Part shown: positions 55,725 to 64,000 of the stretch, one piece after another
Layout of the letters: the number at the start of each line of letters is the position of its first letter
Position numbering within the stretch: position 1 is the first letter of the stretch
From: Streptomyces endocoffeicus
GTDB taxonomy: Bacteria; Actinomycetota; Actinomycetes; Streptomycetales; Streptomycetaceae
Assembly: GCF_016741935.1 (NCBI RefSeq)
Contig: NZ_JAERRG010000034.1
Coordinates: 1-64,000 of the forward strand
Reading direction: 5' to 3'
DNA: 64,000 nucleotides
Translations under genes and position numbers: made by a program
Notes under the pieces: model-generated
The model's database searches: none
Told to the model about the DNA's origin: nothing
What the model saw: the letters and a program-made list of their open reading frames with translations, nothing else

Positions 55725-56200
55725 CGCGGACGGCCCGCCAATCGGTCACCAACCTTCGGTGATAACGCTCAACCTTCGCTGCGGGAGGCCAGTTCTCCGC
55801 GAGGACCGCCCGGCCGGCGCCTCCGCGCTGAGGTGGTCGACCGAAGCGATGGCCGGGACCTGCCGGTCCTCGATGGTGGAGGTGATCCGCTCGATCCGGC
55901 GGGCCAGTTCGGCGACGACGCTGGGAGCCACTCGACCAGCGGCCTCCCGTCCCGCCACGAGGACCGGGGCGCCCGGCCGATGCCGGTGCTGCAGACCTTC
56001 GTGCCCAGGAAAACCGCGTGGCTGTACTGGAGAGCCGGGTTCTGGGTCAGCAGCAGGTACGGGTGTGAACCAGATACGCGTCAAAGGGGCAATGAGTTGA
56101 TCTTGAAGCCCTGAAGGGCATCCGCTCACTCGGTGCTGTCGGTGTCCTCGGTGAGGATGCGGTAGACAGCGACGAATTTTCTTGTCTTGACAGATTTTAC
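55725..56200. other. Long intergenic region, no supported gene
   Basis: Minus-strand frames are Arg/Ala/Pro-rich without family signs. At its right end (about 56175-56205) the sequence is AT-rich (GAATTTTCTTGTCTTGACAG, then ATTTTACTTTCGG) and looks like a promoter, with TTGACA at 56187-56192. It leads into the repeat at 56201. Confidence 0.35.
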
Positions 56201-56265
56201 TTTCGGTTGGAGGCTGGAGTGGTCCTTAACGCCGCAGCGGCCGAAGAACCCGCGGCGGCCGATGC
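56201..56265 (+). repeat. Degenerate copy of the arsR gene start
   Basis: These 65 bases match 56809-56873, the ribosome site and first codons of the ArsR gene, at about 48 of 65 positions without gaps. Translated, VVLNAAAAEEPAAADA mirrors VVLDVAVIDEPAAAEA. The promoter and 5' end of the ArsR gene were therefore once duplicated here. Confidence 0.6.
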
Positions 56266-56293
56266 AAGCGCCCGCCCCTCGGCAAGGAGACTG

Positions 56294-56830
56294 ATGTGTC
56301 CGGACTTACCTCGATCGCGCCTGACGCCGGGCCGGTTACGACCGGCCATCACGCGCTGTGGTTGCCAAGGACTCGTATTGGCCGCAGGAGGCGCGGTCGC
56401 CGCGACAGTGGTTGCCGCTGCGGCAGACGCCGCCGGTGTGTCGCTTGAGATCGCCGGCGAGCGAATTCCGCTGCTGGGCTTCACGCAGCTCGCGTTCGTG
56501 TTCTCGGTCGTGGGCGTCGCGCTGGCAGCCGCCTTCCGGCGGTGGTCGGGGCGGCCGGCCCGGGTGTTCGTCCGAACGGCCGTCGCACTGGTGGCGGTGT
56601 CATTTCTGCCTGGCCTCCTGACTCCCGATGCCGGCGCCGCCACACGGGTGACGCTGATCGCCACCCACATCGCAGTCGCTGCCATCCTCATTCCTGGGGC
56701 TCCGCTCCCGCCTGCGATAGCTGCCGCGCACATCTCGGATGGTGCCGCCGCAGTCGCCTCGACCGGGGCCGCAGCCCGGTGCACTGTGCCGGCGAGACAA
56801 TTTTTTCTTTTCGACTGGATGGTGGAGTAG
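56294..56830 (+). CDS. DUF6069-like membrane protein
   Basis: 178 residues from ATG 56294, preceded by AAGGAGA. Four hydrophobic segments are visible: LVLAAGGAVAATVVAAAADA, PLLGFTQLAFVFSVVGVALA, VFVRTAVALVAVSFLPGLLT and VTLIATHIAVAAILIPGA. This order, with RRWSGRPARVFVRT between helices two and three, matches the DUF6069 family of small actinobacterial membrane proteins. After ILIP the tail looks like read-through, so the natural stop was probably lost by a small indel. The TAG overlaps the ArsR GTG by one base, coupling the two. No function is known. Confidence 0.65.
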   Translation: MCPDLPRSRLTPGRLRPAITRCGCQGLVLAAGGAVAATVVAAAADAAGVSLEIAGERIPLLGFTQLAFVFSVVGVALAAAFRRWSGRPARVFVRTAVALVAVSFLPGLLTPDAGAATRVTLIATHIAVAAILIPGAPLPPAIAAAHISDGAAAVASTGAAARCTVPARQFFLFDWMVE

Positions 56831-57504
56831 TGCTGGACGTTGCTGTGATCGACGAACCCGCCGCGGCCGAGGCGTCCCTGGACCCGATACGGTCCCGCAT
56901 CCTCGCGGCCCTGGCCGAGCCCGGCTCAGCCGCCATGCTGGCCGTCCGCCTGGGGCTGCCTCGGCAGAAGGTCAACTACCACCTGAAGGAGCTGGAGCGG
57001 CACGCTCTGGTCGAGCTGGCCGAGGAGCGGCGCAAGGGCAATGTCACCGAACGTGTGTACCGCGCGACTGCTGCCTCCTACGTGATCTCCCCCAGCGCCC
57101 TGGCCGCCGTCAGCCCGGACCCGTCCCGGTCCCCGGACCAGCTCTCGGCCCGCTGGCTGCTGGCGCTGGGGGCCCGGCTGGTGCAGGAGGTCGGTGCTCT
57201 GCTGAGCGGAGCCGCCCGGGCCCGCAAGCGGGTCGCCTCCTTCGGCATCGAAGCGCAGGTGCGTTTCGCCTCCGCGGCCGACCGGACCGCCTTCGCCGAC
57301 GAACTGGCCCAGGCCGTGGCGGCCCTGGTCAGCCGCTACCACGACGAGTCCGCCCCCGAGGGCCGCACCCACCGGGTCATCGTCGGACTCCACCAGATCC
57401 CCGGTGCGCAGCCCGGCACCCCGGACAGCCAGGACGACCCGCAGCAGCAAACGGGGGGAACGCCCGGACACGAACCCGAAGCACGACAGGAGAACGCCCG
57501 ATGA
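56830..57504 (+). CDS. ArsR-family (HTH_20) transcriptional regulator
   Basis: 224 residues from GTG 56830, with GGTGGAG upstream. The winged HTH is LDPIRSRILAALAEPGSAAM, LAVRLGLPRQKVNYHLKELE and RHALVELAEERRKGNVTERV. The C-terminal part, about 130 residues, is of the kind found in actinobacterial ArsR proteins paired with SRPBCC genes, not metal sensors. No cysteine metal site is present. The stop overlaps the SRPBCC start by ATGA, so they form an operon. The AT-rich block at 56799-56812 ahead of it may hold its promoter and binding site. Confidence 0.9.
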   Translation: MLDVAVIDEPAAAEASLDPIRSRILAALAEPGSAAMLAVRLGLPRQKVNYHLKELERHALVELAEERRKGNVTERVYRATAASYVISPSALAAVSPDPSRSPDQLSARWLLALGARLVQEVGALLSGAARARKRVASFGIEAQVRFASAADRTAFADELAQAVAALVSRYHDESAPEGRTHRVIVGLHQIPGAQPGTPDSQDDPQQQTGGTPGHEPEARQENAR

Positions 57505-58247
57505 CGCACCACTTCAAGATCGAGCAGGAGGCGACCCTGCCGGCGAGCCCGGAGCAGGTCTGGGACGCGATCGCCACCGGGCCCGGGATCGATTCGTGGT
57601 TCATGGGCCGCAGCGAGGTCGAGCCGCGTGAGGGCGGCACCGCCGCCATGGACATCGGCGGCAACCGGGAGGAGGCGGTGGTCACCGCCTTCGAGCCCGG
57701 CAAGCACTTCGCCACCCGCACGGCCACCGCCGAGGACGGCCGCTTCATGGCCTTCGAGTATCTCATCGAGGGGCGCGCCGGCGGCAGCACCGTCCTGCGC
57801 ATCGTCCACAGCGGCCTGCTCGGCGACGACTGGCAGGACGAGTACGACGCACTGCGCCGCGGCTGGCCCTTCCACCTCCACACACTGCGCGAATACCTGG
57901 CGCACTTCCCGGGACGCGCCGGCGTCCCCGTCTTCGCCATGGCACCCACGGGCGAGCAGCCCGCGCAGGGGGTACGGGCGGCCCTCACCCGCGCTCTGTC
58001 GCTGCCGACCACGGTCGCCGTCGCCGCGCGGGCGCACGCCGAGCCGGCCGGCCTGCCGCCGCTGGGCGGTGAAGTGACCTGGTCGGACGACGAGCGCATC
58101 AAGGTCCGCACCGACGACGGGCTTTACACCTTCCACCACCTCCCCGGTGCGGTGCTGATGTTCCACCACCTCTTCGGCCCGGACACCAACGGCGCGGAGG
58201 CCGCATGGCAGCAGTGGCTGACCGGTCTCCTCGCCGGACACCCCTGA
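57501..58247 (+). CDS. SRPBCC/AHSA1-domain protein
   Basis: A 248-residue protein in ATGA overlap with ArsR. The N-terminal half has the AHSA1 pattern: FKIEQEATLPASPEQVWDAI, ATGPGIDSWFMGRSEVEP, VTAFEPGKHFATRT and LRRGWPFHLHTLREYLAHF. The C-terminal half (about 150-248) is a second, more divergent helix-grip-like domain. SRPBCC folds bind hydrophobic ligands in a deep cavity. ArsR-AHSA1 operons are widespread in actinobacteria, with the ArsR protein regulating the pair. The ligand is unknown. Confidence 0.88.
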   Translation: MTHHFKIEQEATLPASPEQVWDAIATGPGIDSWFMGRSEVEPREGGTAAMDIGGNREEAVVTAFEPGKHFATRTATAEDGRFMAFEYLIEGRAGGSTVLRIVHSGLLGDDWQDEYDALRRGWPFHLHTLREYLAHFPGRAGVPVFAMAPTGEQPAQGVRAALTRALSLPTTVAVAARAHAEPAGLPPLGGEVTWSDDERIKVRTDDGLYTFHHLPGAVLMFHHLFGPDTNGAEAAWQQWLTGLLAGHP

Positions 58248-58444
58248 CGCGCATCCCTGACGCGCATCCCGGCGCGCGGCAACGCAGGGCGGGCATCGGC
58301 GTCCGCCCCACAACTCCGGATCAGCCGCTGCCCAGCACGGTCTCCGGCACCCCACACCCGGTGCGGCGATCCGCCGTGCACACGGCCGAAGCGCGCACCG
58401 AGCAGTCACCCCACACCCATCCCGAACACCAAGGAACACTCATC

Positions 58445-59017
58445 ATGCGCACTGTGATCAGTACGGCCTTCATTTCGCTCGACGGCGTGGTGGAGGGCCC
58501 GGGTGGCGAGCCCGGCTACCGGAACTCCGGATGGACCTTCAAGGAGGTCGAGTTCGTCCCCGAGGCATTTGAGATCAAGGAGCGGGAGCAGCAGGAGTCC
58601 ACCGCGATCCTGATCGGCCGGGTCAGCTACGAGGCGTTCAGCCCGGTGTGGCCGGACATGGCGGAGTTCGCGCACTACAAGACGATGCCGAAGTACGTCG
58701 TCTCCACCACCCTCACCGAGGACAAGCTCGTCTCCAACTGGGGCGAGACGACCATCCTGCGCTCCCTGGACGAGGTTGTCGCCCTCAAGGAGACCGACGG
58801 CGGCCCGATCATCGTCCACGGCAGCACCACCCTGAACCACGGCCTCTCGGACGCCGGCCTCATCGACCGCTACCACCTGCTCGTCTTCCCGCTGCTGCTC
58901 GGCGCCGGCAAGCGCCTGTTCAGCACCACGGACAAGGACACCCAGAAGCTGAAGCTCACCGAGCACGAGGTCCACGGCAACGGTCTGCAGAAGCAGGTCT
59001 TCGACGTCGTCCGCTGA
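58445..59017 (+). CDS. Dihydrofolate-reductase-family protein (RibD_C-like)
   Basis: A 190-residue protein starting MRTVISTAFISLDGVVEGPG GE. SLDGVVE is the substrate-side motif of the RibD_C/DHFR-like family. ILIGRVSYEAFSPVWPD, KYVVSTTLTEDKL, GGPIIVHGSTTLNHGLSDAG and FPLLLGAGKRLF follow the usual strand order, with the NADPH-binding GS(T) loop. These are stand-alone reductases, not riboflavin or folate enzymes. It lies 197 bases after the SRPBCC gene on the same strand and is probably part of the same regulon. Substrate unknown. Confidence 0.9.
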   Translation: MRTVISTAFISLDGVVEGPGGEPGYRNSGWTFKEVEFVPEAFEIKEREQQESTAILIGRVSYEAFSPVWPDMAEFAHYKTMPKYVVSTTLTEDKLVSNWGETTILRSLDEVVALKETDGGPIIVHGSTTLNHGLSDAGLIDRYHLLVFPLLLGAGKRLFSTTDKDTQKLKLTEHEVHGNGLQKQVFDVVR

Positions 59018-59428
59018 GGGCGCTCCGGCCACAGGCGCCGCCGTCCGGGCCTTCCCCGGCGGCGTCTGGATCGCGCCCTTGGATTCCGCGGTTGCCGCCC
59101 GGTCCTGCAGGCCCGATTGTGCGTGCTCGTTACTGCCGGGCCTCCTTCGGGCCGTGTCCGTCATGTCCGATGGGTACCGGCGCTGCCGCTCGGGGCAGTC
59201 AGCCGCGTTGCGGTACACGTGCGCGCGGCAATCACACGTTGGAGCGGCCGAGTTGGACTGCCTTGCCATCGGCACGGAAGACTGCGGCACCGGGGCCTCC
59301 TGTTGCTCTATGGATTCGACACCCACGAGCTGTTCAGGCGGCCCCGTCTTCATGCTCTGGCCACGGCAGGATCACCCGACCGGGAATCCACGTTCGACCG
59401 TCACCGCTCAAGATCGAAAAGACAACAG
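59018..59428. other. Intergenic, no supported gene
   Basis: Short frames on both strands lack any family sign. No hairpin terminator with a T-run was seen after the reductase gene. Confidence 0.35.
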
Positions 59429-59740
59429 CTACTCAGACAGGTGCAGGCACGCCGCGATCGTCAGGGCAGGGCGGTCGCCGTCGGCCAGGTGAGGACCCAC
59501 AGGCGAGGTGAGCCCGTACGAAGGGCCGAACGGCCCGGTGGACCCCAATCGCGGGAGAGAGCGGATCAGTTGTTCGGCATCGAGATCATGCCGGTCCATG
59601 GCGGCAACCACGAGCTGTCAGACCGGCCAGACACCCGACGCGAGGTACTGGTGCGTCATGGTGGTCAGTACCATGGCCTGTTCCCGGGAGAGTTCCGCCG
59701 TCAGGTCGTTCACGAAGCATCCAACTTTCCGCAAAAGGCG
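59429..59740 (-). pseudogene. Hypothetical protein with a nonsense codon
   Basis: One minus-strand frame reads FVNDLTAELSREQAMVLTTM, THQYLASGVWPV, then TGA (59618-59620) in the place of a likely Trp, and continues QLVVAAMDRHDLDAEQLIRS LPRLG and LADGDRPALTIAACLHLSE to a TAG. The amphipathic pattern continues across the stop, so a single TGG-to-TGA change is likely. The 5' end is missing. I do not recognise the family with certainty. Confidence 0.5.
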
Positions 59741-59844
59741 TCCCGCCGGTGTCACCCATCAGGCGCCCGAGCACGTCCTCGGGCAGCAGTGAGCGAGGGA
59801 TGCCGGACGGCCGGCGTGGCCGCCGCCCGGCATCCAGGGACTGG

Positions 59845-60253
59845 TCAGTGGGCGGCGGCGAGTTCTTCGATGTGTTCGGCGAAGCCGTCAGTGGGGAGCG
59901 GCAGCTCGACGTCGTCCACGTACTCGATCGCGGTGGGGACGTATCGGACGACCGCTTCGGCGGCCTCGGGGAGCACGGTCATCCGCACGGCGGCTGTGGG
60001 CTCCCGCCCCGCCAGGCCGAGGTCCACACGGTGTATGAGGACTTCGTGCTCGTCCGGGGCCAGGGCGTGCCGGTCGGGCACCATCTGCCGGTACCACCAG
60101 TCGGCTGCCGGTCCCTCGCCGAGCGCGAGATGGTGGAGGTTCGGCGACGCGGGCGGCGATCCTCTCCTCTGCCGCGGCCAGCTTCTCCGGCGGGTATGGG
60201 CGATGCTCCAGACGGGCCTTGGCCAGCATCCGGTCAATCGGTTGGGTGCCCAT
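59845..60253 (-). pseudogene. Hypothetical protein, frameshifted
   Basis: ATG 60253 opens MGTQPIDRMLAKARLEHRPY and PPEKLAAAEERIAARVA. One base is gained or lost near 60155, and the other frame continues NLHHLALGEGPAADWWYRQM, EHEVLIHRVDLGLAGREPTA and PTAIEYVDDVELPLPTDGFA before the stop. The two halves make a continuous protein of about 135 residues of the type that follows sigma-factor genes in Streptomyces. It overlaps the end of the sigma-like gene by 20 bases. No function is known. Confidence 0.6.
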
Positions 60254-60567
60254 CACGGCTTCCTTCCTGCTCGTACAGTCCGAGGACCCGGCGCACGTCG
60301 ACGACCACGGGCCGGCGGTTACGGCGGCGGGACAGGTCGATGGTGCGGTTCTTGACCACCTTCCACGCATACGCCTCGGGCGTCGGCTGGGCCAGCACGG
60401 TCGGCCAGGACACCGCGAGTTGCTCAAAAGGCGTGGTCGACGGCTTCCTCGGCGTCCGCACCCGAGCCGAGATGTATCTCGGCCCAGCGCACGTACGCGG
60501 CGCGGTAGAGCTGGTGGCACGCCCTGAAGTCCGCCGGGAGAGCGACTACACCCGGCGGGCGCCTCAA
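60234..60567 (-). pseudogene. Sigma-70-family (ECF-like) factor, frameshifted and lacking region 4
   Basis: From about TTG 60567, downstream of GGAGGGGGGA, the protein reads VVALPADFRACHQLYRAAYV, RWAEIHLGSGADAEEAVDHA F. A run of four T (minus strand; 60426-60429) replaces an inferred three, and reading continues in the next frame: EQLAVSWPTVLAQPTPEAYA, WKVVKNRTIDLSRRRNRRPV. This is sigma region 2 with the typical A-W-x-V-V-K-N-R-x-I-D motif. After VVVDV it jumps to RRVLGLYEQEGS and a stop, so region 4 is deleted. It cannot act as a normal sigma factor. Confidence 0.72.
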
Positions 60568-60698
60568 GCGCTCCCCCCTCCCGCTGACGAAACGTTCACG
60601 GCCTTCGGCCCCTTCCAGTTGTCTCGGGCGATCCGGAGGGCGGCTCACAGCGGCGCGCGGCGTCAAGAGTTCGGTCGCATCCTGCTCGGTGTTGTCCT

Positions 60699-63600
60699 CT
60701 ATGACAGCGGGGGCGCGACCAGGGCTGGGTTGGACCGGGCGAGGGCGGCTGTCGCGTCCAGTTGCCACCCTGCTCTGTACGCCTCGGCGAAGTCCTTGTG
60801 ACCGAGGGCTGTGCGGGTGCGGGTGCTGAGCGTCCGGATGTGCGGGTCGGTGCGATCCTGATCGCCGCGGAGGCGGGCGGCTGCGCCGAGTGTGACGGCT
60901 GCGTCGCGGTGTCGGCCGAGCAGTTCGGCGAGGCCGGCGACGGTCACTGCAACGGTCGCCACGATCGGCAGGTCCTGGCTGTTGACCGCTGCCGTGTATG
61001 CCCGGGTCAGTGCGTGCGCGGCCCCCGGCCCGTCGGCGAGTTGGAGGCAGAGTTCGGCCCGCACGGTTGCGATCAGGGCTCGGCCGTGGTCGTCGTCGAG
61101 TGGCAGTTGGGTGGAGAGTCCGGACTCGGCCGCCTCGATCAGCTGGCGTGCGCGGTCCAGGTTGCCTGTTTGTACCATCAGCCGGGCTTCGCGGGCGTCG
61201 AGCAGGATGGCCATGCCGGGGGCTGTGGACCGCAGTGCGCGTTCCCGTGTTGTGGCGATCAACTCGGTTGCCCGTGCGGTCTGGTCGAGTCGTACCAGGA
61301 GATCGAACTGGCGCAGGTCGATGTAGATTTCGTCGTGGAGGCTGAGTGCTCCGAACTCGCTCGCCAGTTGCTTGGCTTCCTGCAAGTCGCCGAGTGCTCC
61401 TTGGAGTTCGCCGTCGTACTGACGCAGCAGGGAGCGCAGCGGCAGTGTCGTGGCGAGTGCCCAGTGGTCGCCGGATCGAGTGAAGCACTGCAGGGCTGCG
61501 GTGGCGTCGGCGCGTGCCTGGTCGAGGTCGCCCTCGTTCTCGGCGGCGTGGGCGCGCGAGATGTGGGCGTATCCGGCCAGCCAGGCATCCGGTCCTTCGG
61601 CCAGTCGCTGGATGATCGCCTTGCCCTTCTGGGTCTTGTGCGGGAGGGCGAGTTTGATGGTGACGAGCGCGCCGGTGAAGCCGGGCAGTTCGCCGTGGCT
61701 GAGCAGACGTTCGGCGAGGGTCCGCAGGCGTGTGCTTCCTTCCTTGAAGGAGCCACTGAACAGTGCGTTCTGACCGGCTTGGGAGGTGAGCAGCAGTCCT
61801 TCGGCGATCTCATGCTCGAGGCCGGGCCTGTCGGTCGGGATGGCGGTTGCCTCCCCGAGCCAGTAGGCGGCGGCGTCGGGGCGGCCGAGCATCTGCCAGT
61901 ACCAGGTCAGGTCGAGGGCGAGCGCGATTGCCCGGTCGGAGTTGTTGGTGTCGCAGAGGTGTCGCAGCGCGGCGAGCACGTTGTCGTGCTCGCCGCGCAG
62001 GGTGTGGAGGGCGTGGAGCTGCTCGGGTCCGCGGGTCAGCGGGTCGTAGTGGGCCACCAGGTCGGCGCAGTAGTGGGCGGCCAGGTTCTGCACGCTGGGC
62101 AGGGTGTTCTGCTCGGCCAGTCGCTCCAGGCCGTATTCCCTGATCGTTTCCAGCATCCGGTGCCGCCCGGTGTCGGGGGCGAGTTGCAGCAGTGACCGGT
62201 CCACCAGGTCCGCGAGCAGCTCGGGGATGTCGCGGACCAGCACGGTGGTTCCCATGCATACCGCGGCGGCCGAAGCCGGTGTGATGCCGCCGGGCAGGAC
62301 CGCGATCCGCTCCGCGACAATCCGGGCGCCCGTGGGGAGAAGGTCCCAGCTCCACGCGATGACTCCGCGCAGTGTGCGGTGGCGTGGAAAGGCGGTGCGG
62401 CTGCCGGTGGTGAGCAGCCGGAACCGGTCGGACAGCCCTTCGGCCAGGCCGGTCAGCGTCAGTGTGCGCAGGCGGGCCGCAGCGAGTTCCAAGGCGAGTG
62501 GCAGGCCGTCCAGGCTGCGCACGATGCGCAGTACGTCCGCCAGGTTGTCCTCGGTGATGTCGAATCCGGGGCGCATGGCGGCGGCCCGATCGGCGAACAG
62601 CCGTACCGATGGCGTGCGGCGGGCCTGTTGGAGGTCCGCGAGCGGGTCGGGCAGTGCCAGCGGGCCGAGCGGGACCAGCGCCTCACCGTCGATCGCCAGC
62701 GGTTCTCGGCTGGTGGCCAGGACGCGCAGACCCGCGCAGCGGGTCAGCAGCGCGGAGAGCAGGTGTGCGGCCGCGTCGATCACGTGCTCGCAGTTGTCCA
62801 CGACGAGCAGAATCTCGCGGCCGTCCAACTGGTCGGTCAGCACATCGAGTTCGTCGCCGGAGTTGCTGCGCGGCCTGGCGGAGGCGTCGAACAGTGCGGC
62901 GCCGCGCAGTCCGATCGCGGCCAGCACGGCGCCGCCGACCTTGTCCGGGTCGGTGACCGAGGCAAGGTCGATCAGCCAGGCGCCGTCCCGGTACGCGTCG
63001 CGGTGACGGCGCGCTGCCTCGACGGCCAGGCGTGTCTTGCCGGCACCGCCGGGGCCGAGCACAGTGACCAGCCGCCCCTCTGCGAGCAGGGTGCCGATCC
63101 GGGCCAGGTCGTCGTCACGGCCGATGAAGCTGGTCAGCGGCACGGGCAGATTGTTCGGCGCCTCCCCCGCTGCCTTGGGGGCGGTGGGGACGGGAGCGGG
63201 CTGCGCGGCCCGTAGCAGACGCAGGTGCCGTTCGCGTAGGGCGGCGCCCGGGCCGGTGCCGAACTCGTCAGCGAGCGTCTCGCGGAACTCTTCGTAGCGG
63301 GCCAGGGCCTCGGCCTGACGGCCCTGGGCGGCGAGCGCGTCCATGAGCAGCGCGACGGCGCGCTCGTACCCGGGGCGCTCGGCCAGCAGGCCGGTCAGCC
63401 GGGCGGCTGCCTGCGCGGCGTTGTCCAGGGCCAGTTCGGCTTCGGCAAGGTCGGCGGCGGCCTCGACCGAGGAGTGGGCCAGGCGGGTCGCGGCCGCGGG
63501 TTCCACCGCGGCGACGGTGGCAGGCTCGGTGCCAGGTGGCTCGGTGCCAGGTGGCTCGGTCCACAGGGCGACGGCTTCACCCAGCGGAGCAGCCGCGCCC

Positions 63601-63968
63601 GGCGCGTCGCCGGCGCGCAGGCGTTCCCGGCCGGCGACCGCGAGTTGCTCGAAGCGCAGCACGTCCACGTCGGCTGCGGACACGTCAAGGCGGTAGCCGC
63701 CTGCGACCTGTGTGACGGCACTGGAGGAGCCGAACGCCCGGCGAAGTCGCGACACGAGGGCCTGCAGGGCATGTGCGGGATCGGCGGGAGGTTCCTCTGG
63801 CCAGATCGCGTCGATGAGGGAGCTCTGTGTGACCGCGCGCCCACCGGCGAGCGCGAGACGTACGACCAGCGCCTGAAGGCGGGGCCCGGGCACCGGCAGG
63901 GCAGTGCCACCACGAGATGCCTGGAACGTACCGAGCAACGTGATGCGAAGCCGCGCATCCCCATCCAT
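60699..63968 (-). CDS. AfsR/SARP-family regulator (BTAD, NB-ARC, TPR)
   Basis: A 1089-residue regulator from MDGDARLRITLLGTF, with an ATG eight codons earlier as alternative. An OmpR-type winged helix (about 5-95: LALAGGRAVTQSSLIDAIWP) is followed by the BTAD domain (to about 260), an NB-ARC/AAA ATPase with P-loop LGPGGAGKTRLAVEAARRH and Walker B ILLVVDNCEHVIDAA, then LETIREYGLERL and C-terminal TPR-like helices. SARP proteins of this size often activate antibiotic or secondary-metabolite genes. No biosynthetic genes are in the window, so the target may lie further right or the protein act globally. A 15-base tandem repeat (TEPPG, about 63530-63560) lies within BTAD. Confidence 0.92.
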   Translation of the reverse strand: MDGDARLRITLLGTFQASRGGTALPVPGPRLQALVVRLALAGGRAVTQSSLIDAIWPEEPPADPAHALQALVSRLRRAFGSSSAVTQVAGGYRLDVSAADVDVLRFEQLAVAGRERLRAGDAPGAAAPLGEAVALWTEPPGTEPPGTEPATVAAVEPAAATRLAHSSVEAAADLAEAELALDNAAQAAARLTGLLAERPGYERAVALLMDALAAQGRQAEALARYEEFRETLADEFGTGPGAALRERHLRLLRAAQPAPVPTAPKAAGEAPNNLPVPLTSFIGRDDDLARIGTLLAEGRLVTVLGPGGAGKTRLAVEAARRHRDAYRDGAWLIDLASVTDPDKVGGAVLAAIGLRGAALFDASARPRSNSGDELDVLTDQLDGREILLVVDNCEHVIDAAAHLLSALLTRCAGLRVLATSREPLAIDGEALVPLGPLALPDPLADLQQARRTPSVRLFADRAAAMRPGFDITEDNLADVLRIVRSLDGLPLALELAAARLRTLTLTGLAEGLSDRFRLLTTGSRTAFPRHRTLRGVIAWSWDLLPTGARIVAERIAVLPGGITPASAAAVCMGTTVLVRDIPELLADLVDRSLLQLAPDTGRHRMLETIREYGLERLAEQNTLPSVQNLAAHYCADLVAHYDPLTRGPEQLHALHTLRGEHDNVLAALRHLCDTNNSDRAIALALDLTWYWQMLGRPDAAAYWLGEATAIPTDRPGLEHEIAEGLLLTSQAGQNALFSGSFKEGSTRLRTLAERLLSHGELPGFTGALVTIKLALPHKTQKGKAIIQRLAEGPDAWLAGYAHISRAHAAENEGDLDQARADATAALQCFTRSGDHWALATTLPLRSLLRQYDGELQGALGDLQEAKQLASEFGALSLHDEIYIDLRQFDLLVRLDQTARATELIATTRERALRSTAPGMAILLDAREARLMVQTGNLDRARQLIEAAESGLSTQLPLDDDHGRALIATVRAELCLQLADGPGAAHALTRAYTAAVNSQDLPIVATVAVTVAGLAELLGRHRDAAVTLGAAARLRGDQDRTDPHIRTLSTRTRTALGHKDFAEAYRAGWQLDATAALARSNPALVAPPLS

Positions 63969-64000
63969 GGGCTCATCTTTGCGCGAGCGCACCCGGAAGG
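63969..64000. other. Window edge upstream of the SARP gene
   Basis: Only 32 bases remain. An alternative in-frame start for the SARP gene lies at 63992. No other feature can be read. Confidence 0.3.

Noticed and set aside
63510..63560. Tandem GGCTCGGTGCCAGGT repeats as a possible CRISPR or regulatory array
   Set aside because: It is a short in-frame 15-base repeat coding TEPPG in a flexible part of the SARP protein, with no spacers. No CRISPR array was seen anywhere in the window.

Overview
The window reads as high-GC actinobacterial DNA, most probably Streptomyces or a close relative. The base composition, GTG and TTG starts, ATGA-coupled genes, an AfsR/SARP-type regulator, a NarL-type two-component pair, an nSTAND-WD40 protein and XRE/MmyB-type regulators all fit. 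It is not an ordinary core segment. Intact small operons alternate with truncated genes, frameshifted genes and fragments of at least ten insertion sequences or transposons (Tn3, ISAs1, ISL3, IS5, IS256, IS630, IS701-like). That is typical of an accessory or chromosome-arm region that has been rearranged repeatedly.

Layout. 1-2.6 kb: small membrane protein, sensor kinase and response regulator. 2.9-8.4 kb: ISAs1 remnant and two broken Tn3-family transposases, the second joined in frame to the tail of a TetR regulator. 8.5-11.8 kb: epoxide hydrolase, then an MFS exporter divergent from a CGNR regulator. 11.8-14.2 kb: IS701 remnant, a second Tn3-type end, a broken resolvase, a transposase remnant and half of a sugar ABC permease. 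14.2-19.6 kb: broken XRE regulator divergent from an SDR, a frameshifted ISL3 transposase, and a second epoxide hydrolase divergent from a TetR gene with twin palindromic operators. 19.7-24.5 kb: mosaic zone with truncated Lrp and SDR genes head to head, an amidohydrolase stub, a methyltransferase between inverted repeats of about 78 bp, and an oxidoreductase/IS256/aldehyde dehydrogenase chimera. 25-31 kb: SDR with divergent XRE regulator, decayed MFS gene, VOC protein, Clp-N-like protein and amidohydrolase remnants. 31-35.4 kb: quinone-reductase-like gene with divergent TetR, then IS630, PucR, hydrolase and NTF2-like remnants.

35.5-40.3 kb holds the most coherent catabolic unit: an M20 peptidase, an MHS-type permease and ACC deaminase (acdS) form one minus-strand operon, with a divergent LysR gene and long inverted repeats in the shared promoter. 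40.4-44.1 kb: a HEAT-repeat protein and a MerR-HEAT regulator in one operon, then a LysR gene divergent from a DapA-family lyase. 44.1-49.4 kb: decayed phosphotransferase, IS5 elements, hydrolase, ricin-type lectin, AraC and LuxR pieces. 49.6-53.4 kb: nSTAND1-WD40 protein with one frameshift. 53.7-55.7 kb: broken secreted protein, broken isoaspartyl-methyltransferase-like gene, and an apparently leaderless polycysteine micro-ORF with three perfect hairpins ahead of a P-loop kinase gene. 56.2-59.0 kb: membrane protein, ArsR, SRPBCC and DHFR-like genes. 59.4-60.6 kb: three decayed genes including a sigma factor. 60.7-64.0 kb: large AfsR-like SARP regulator.

All assignments come from reading the translations and DNA directly. 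No similarity search was run. Frameshift calls assume that the sequence is correct.
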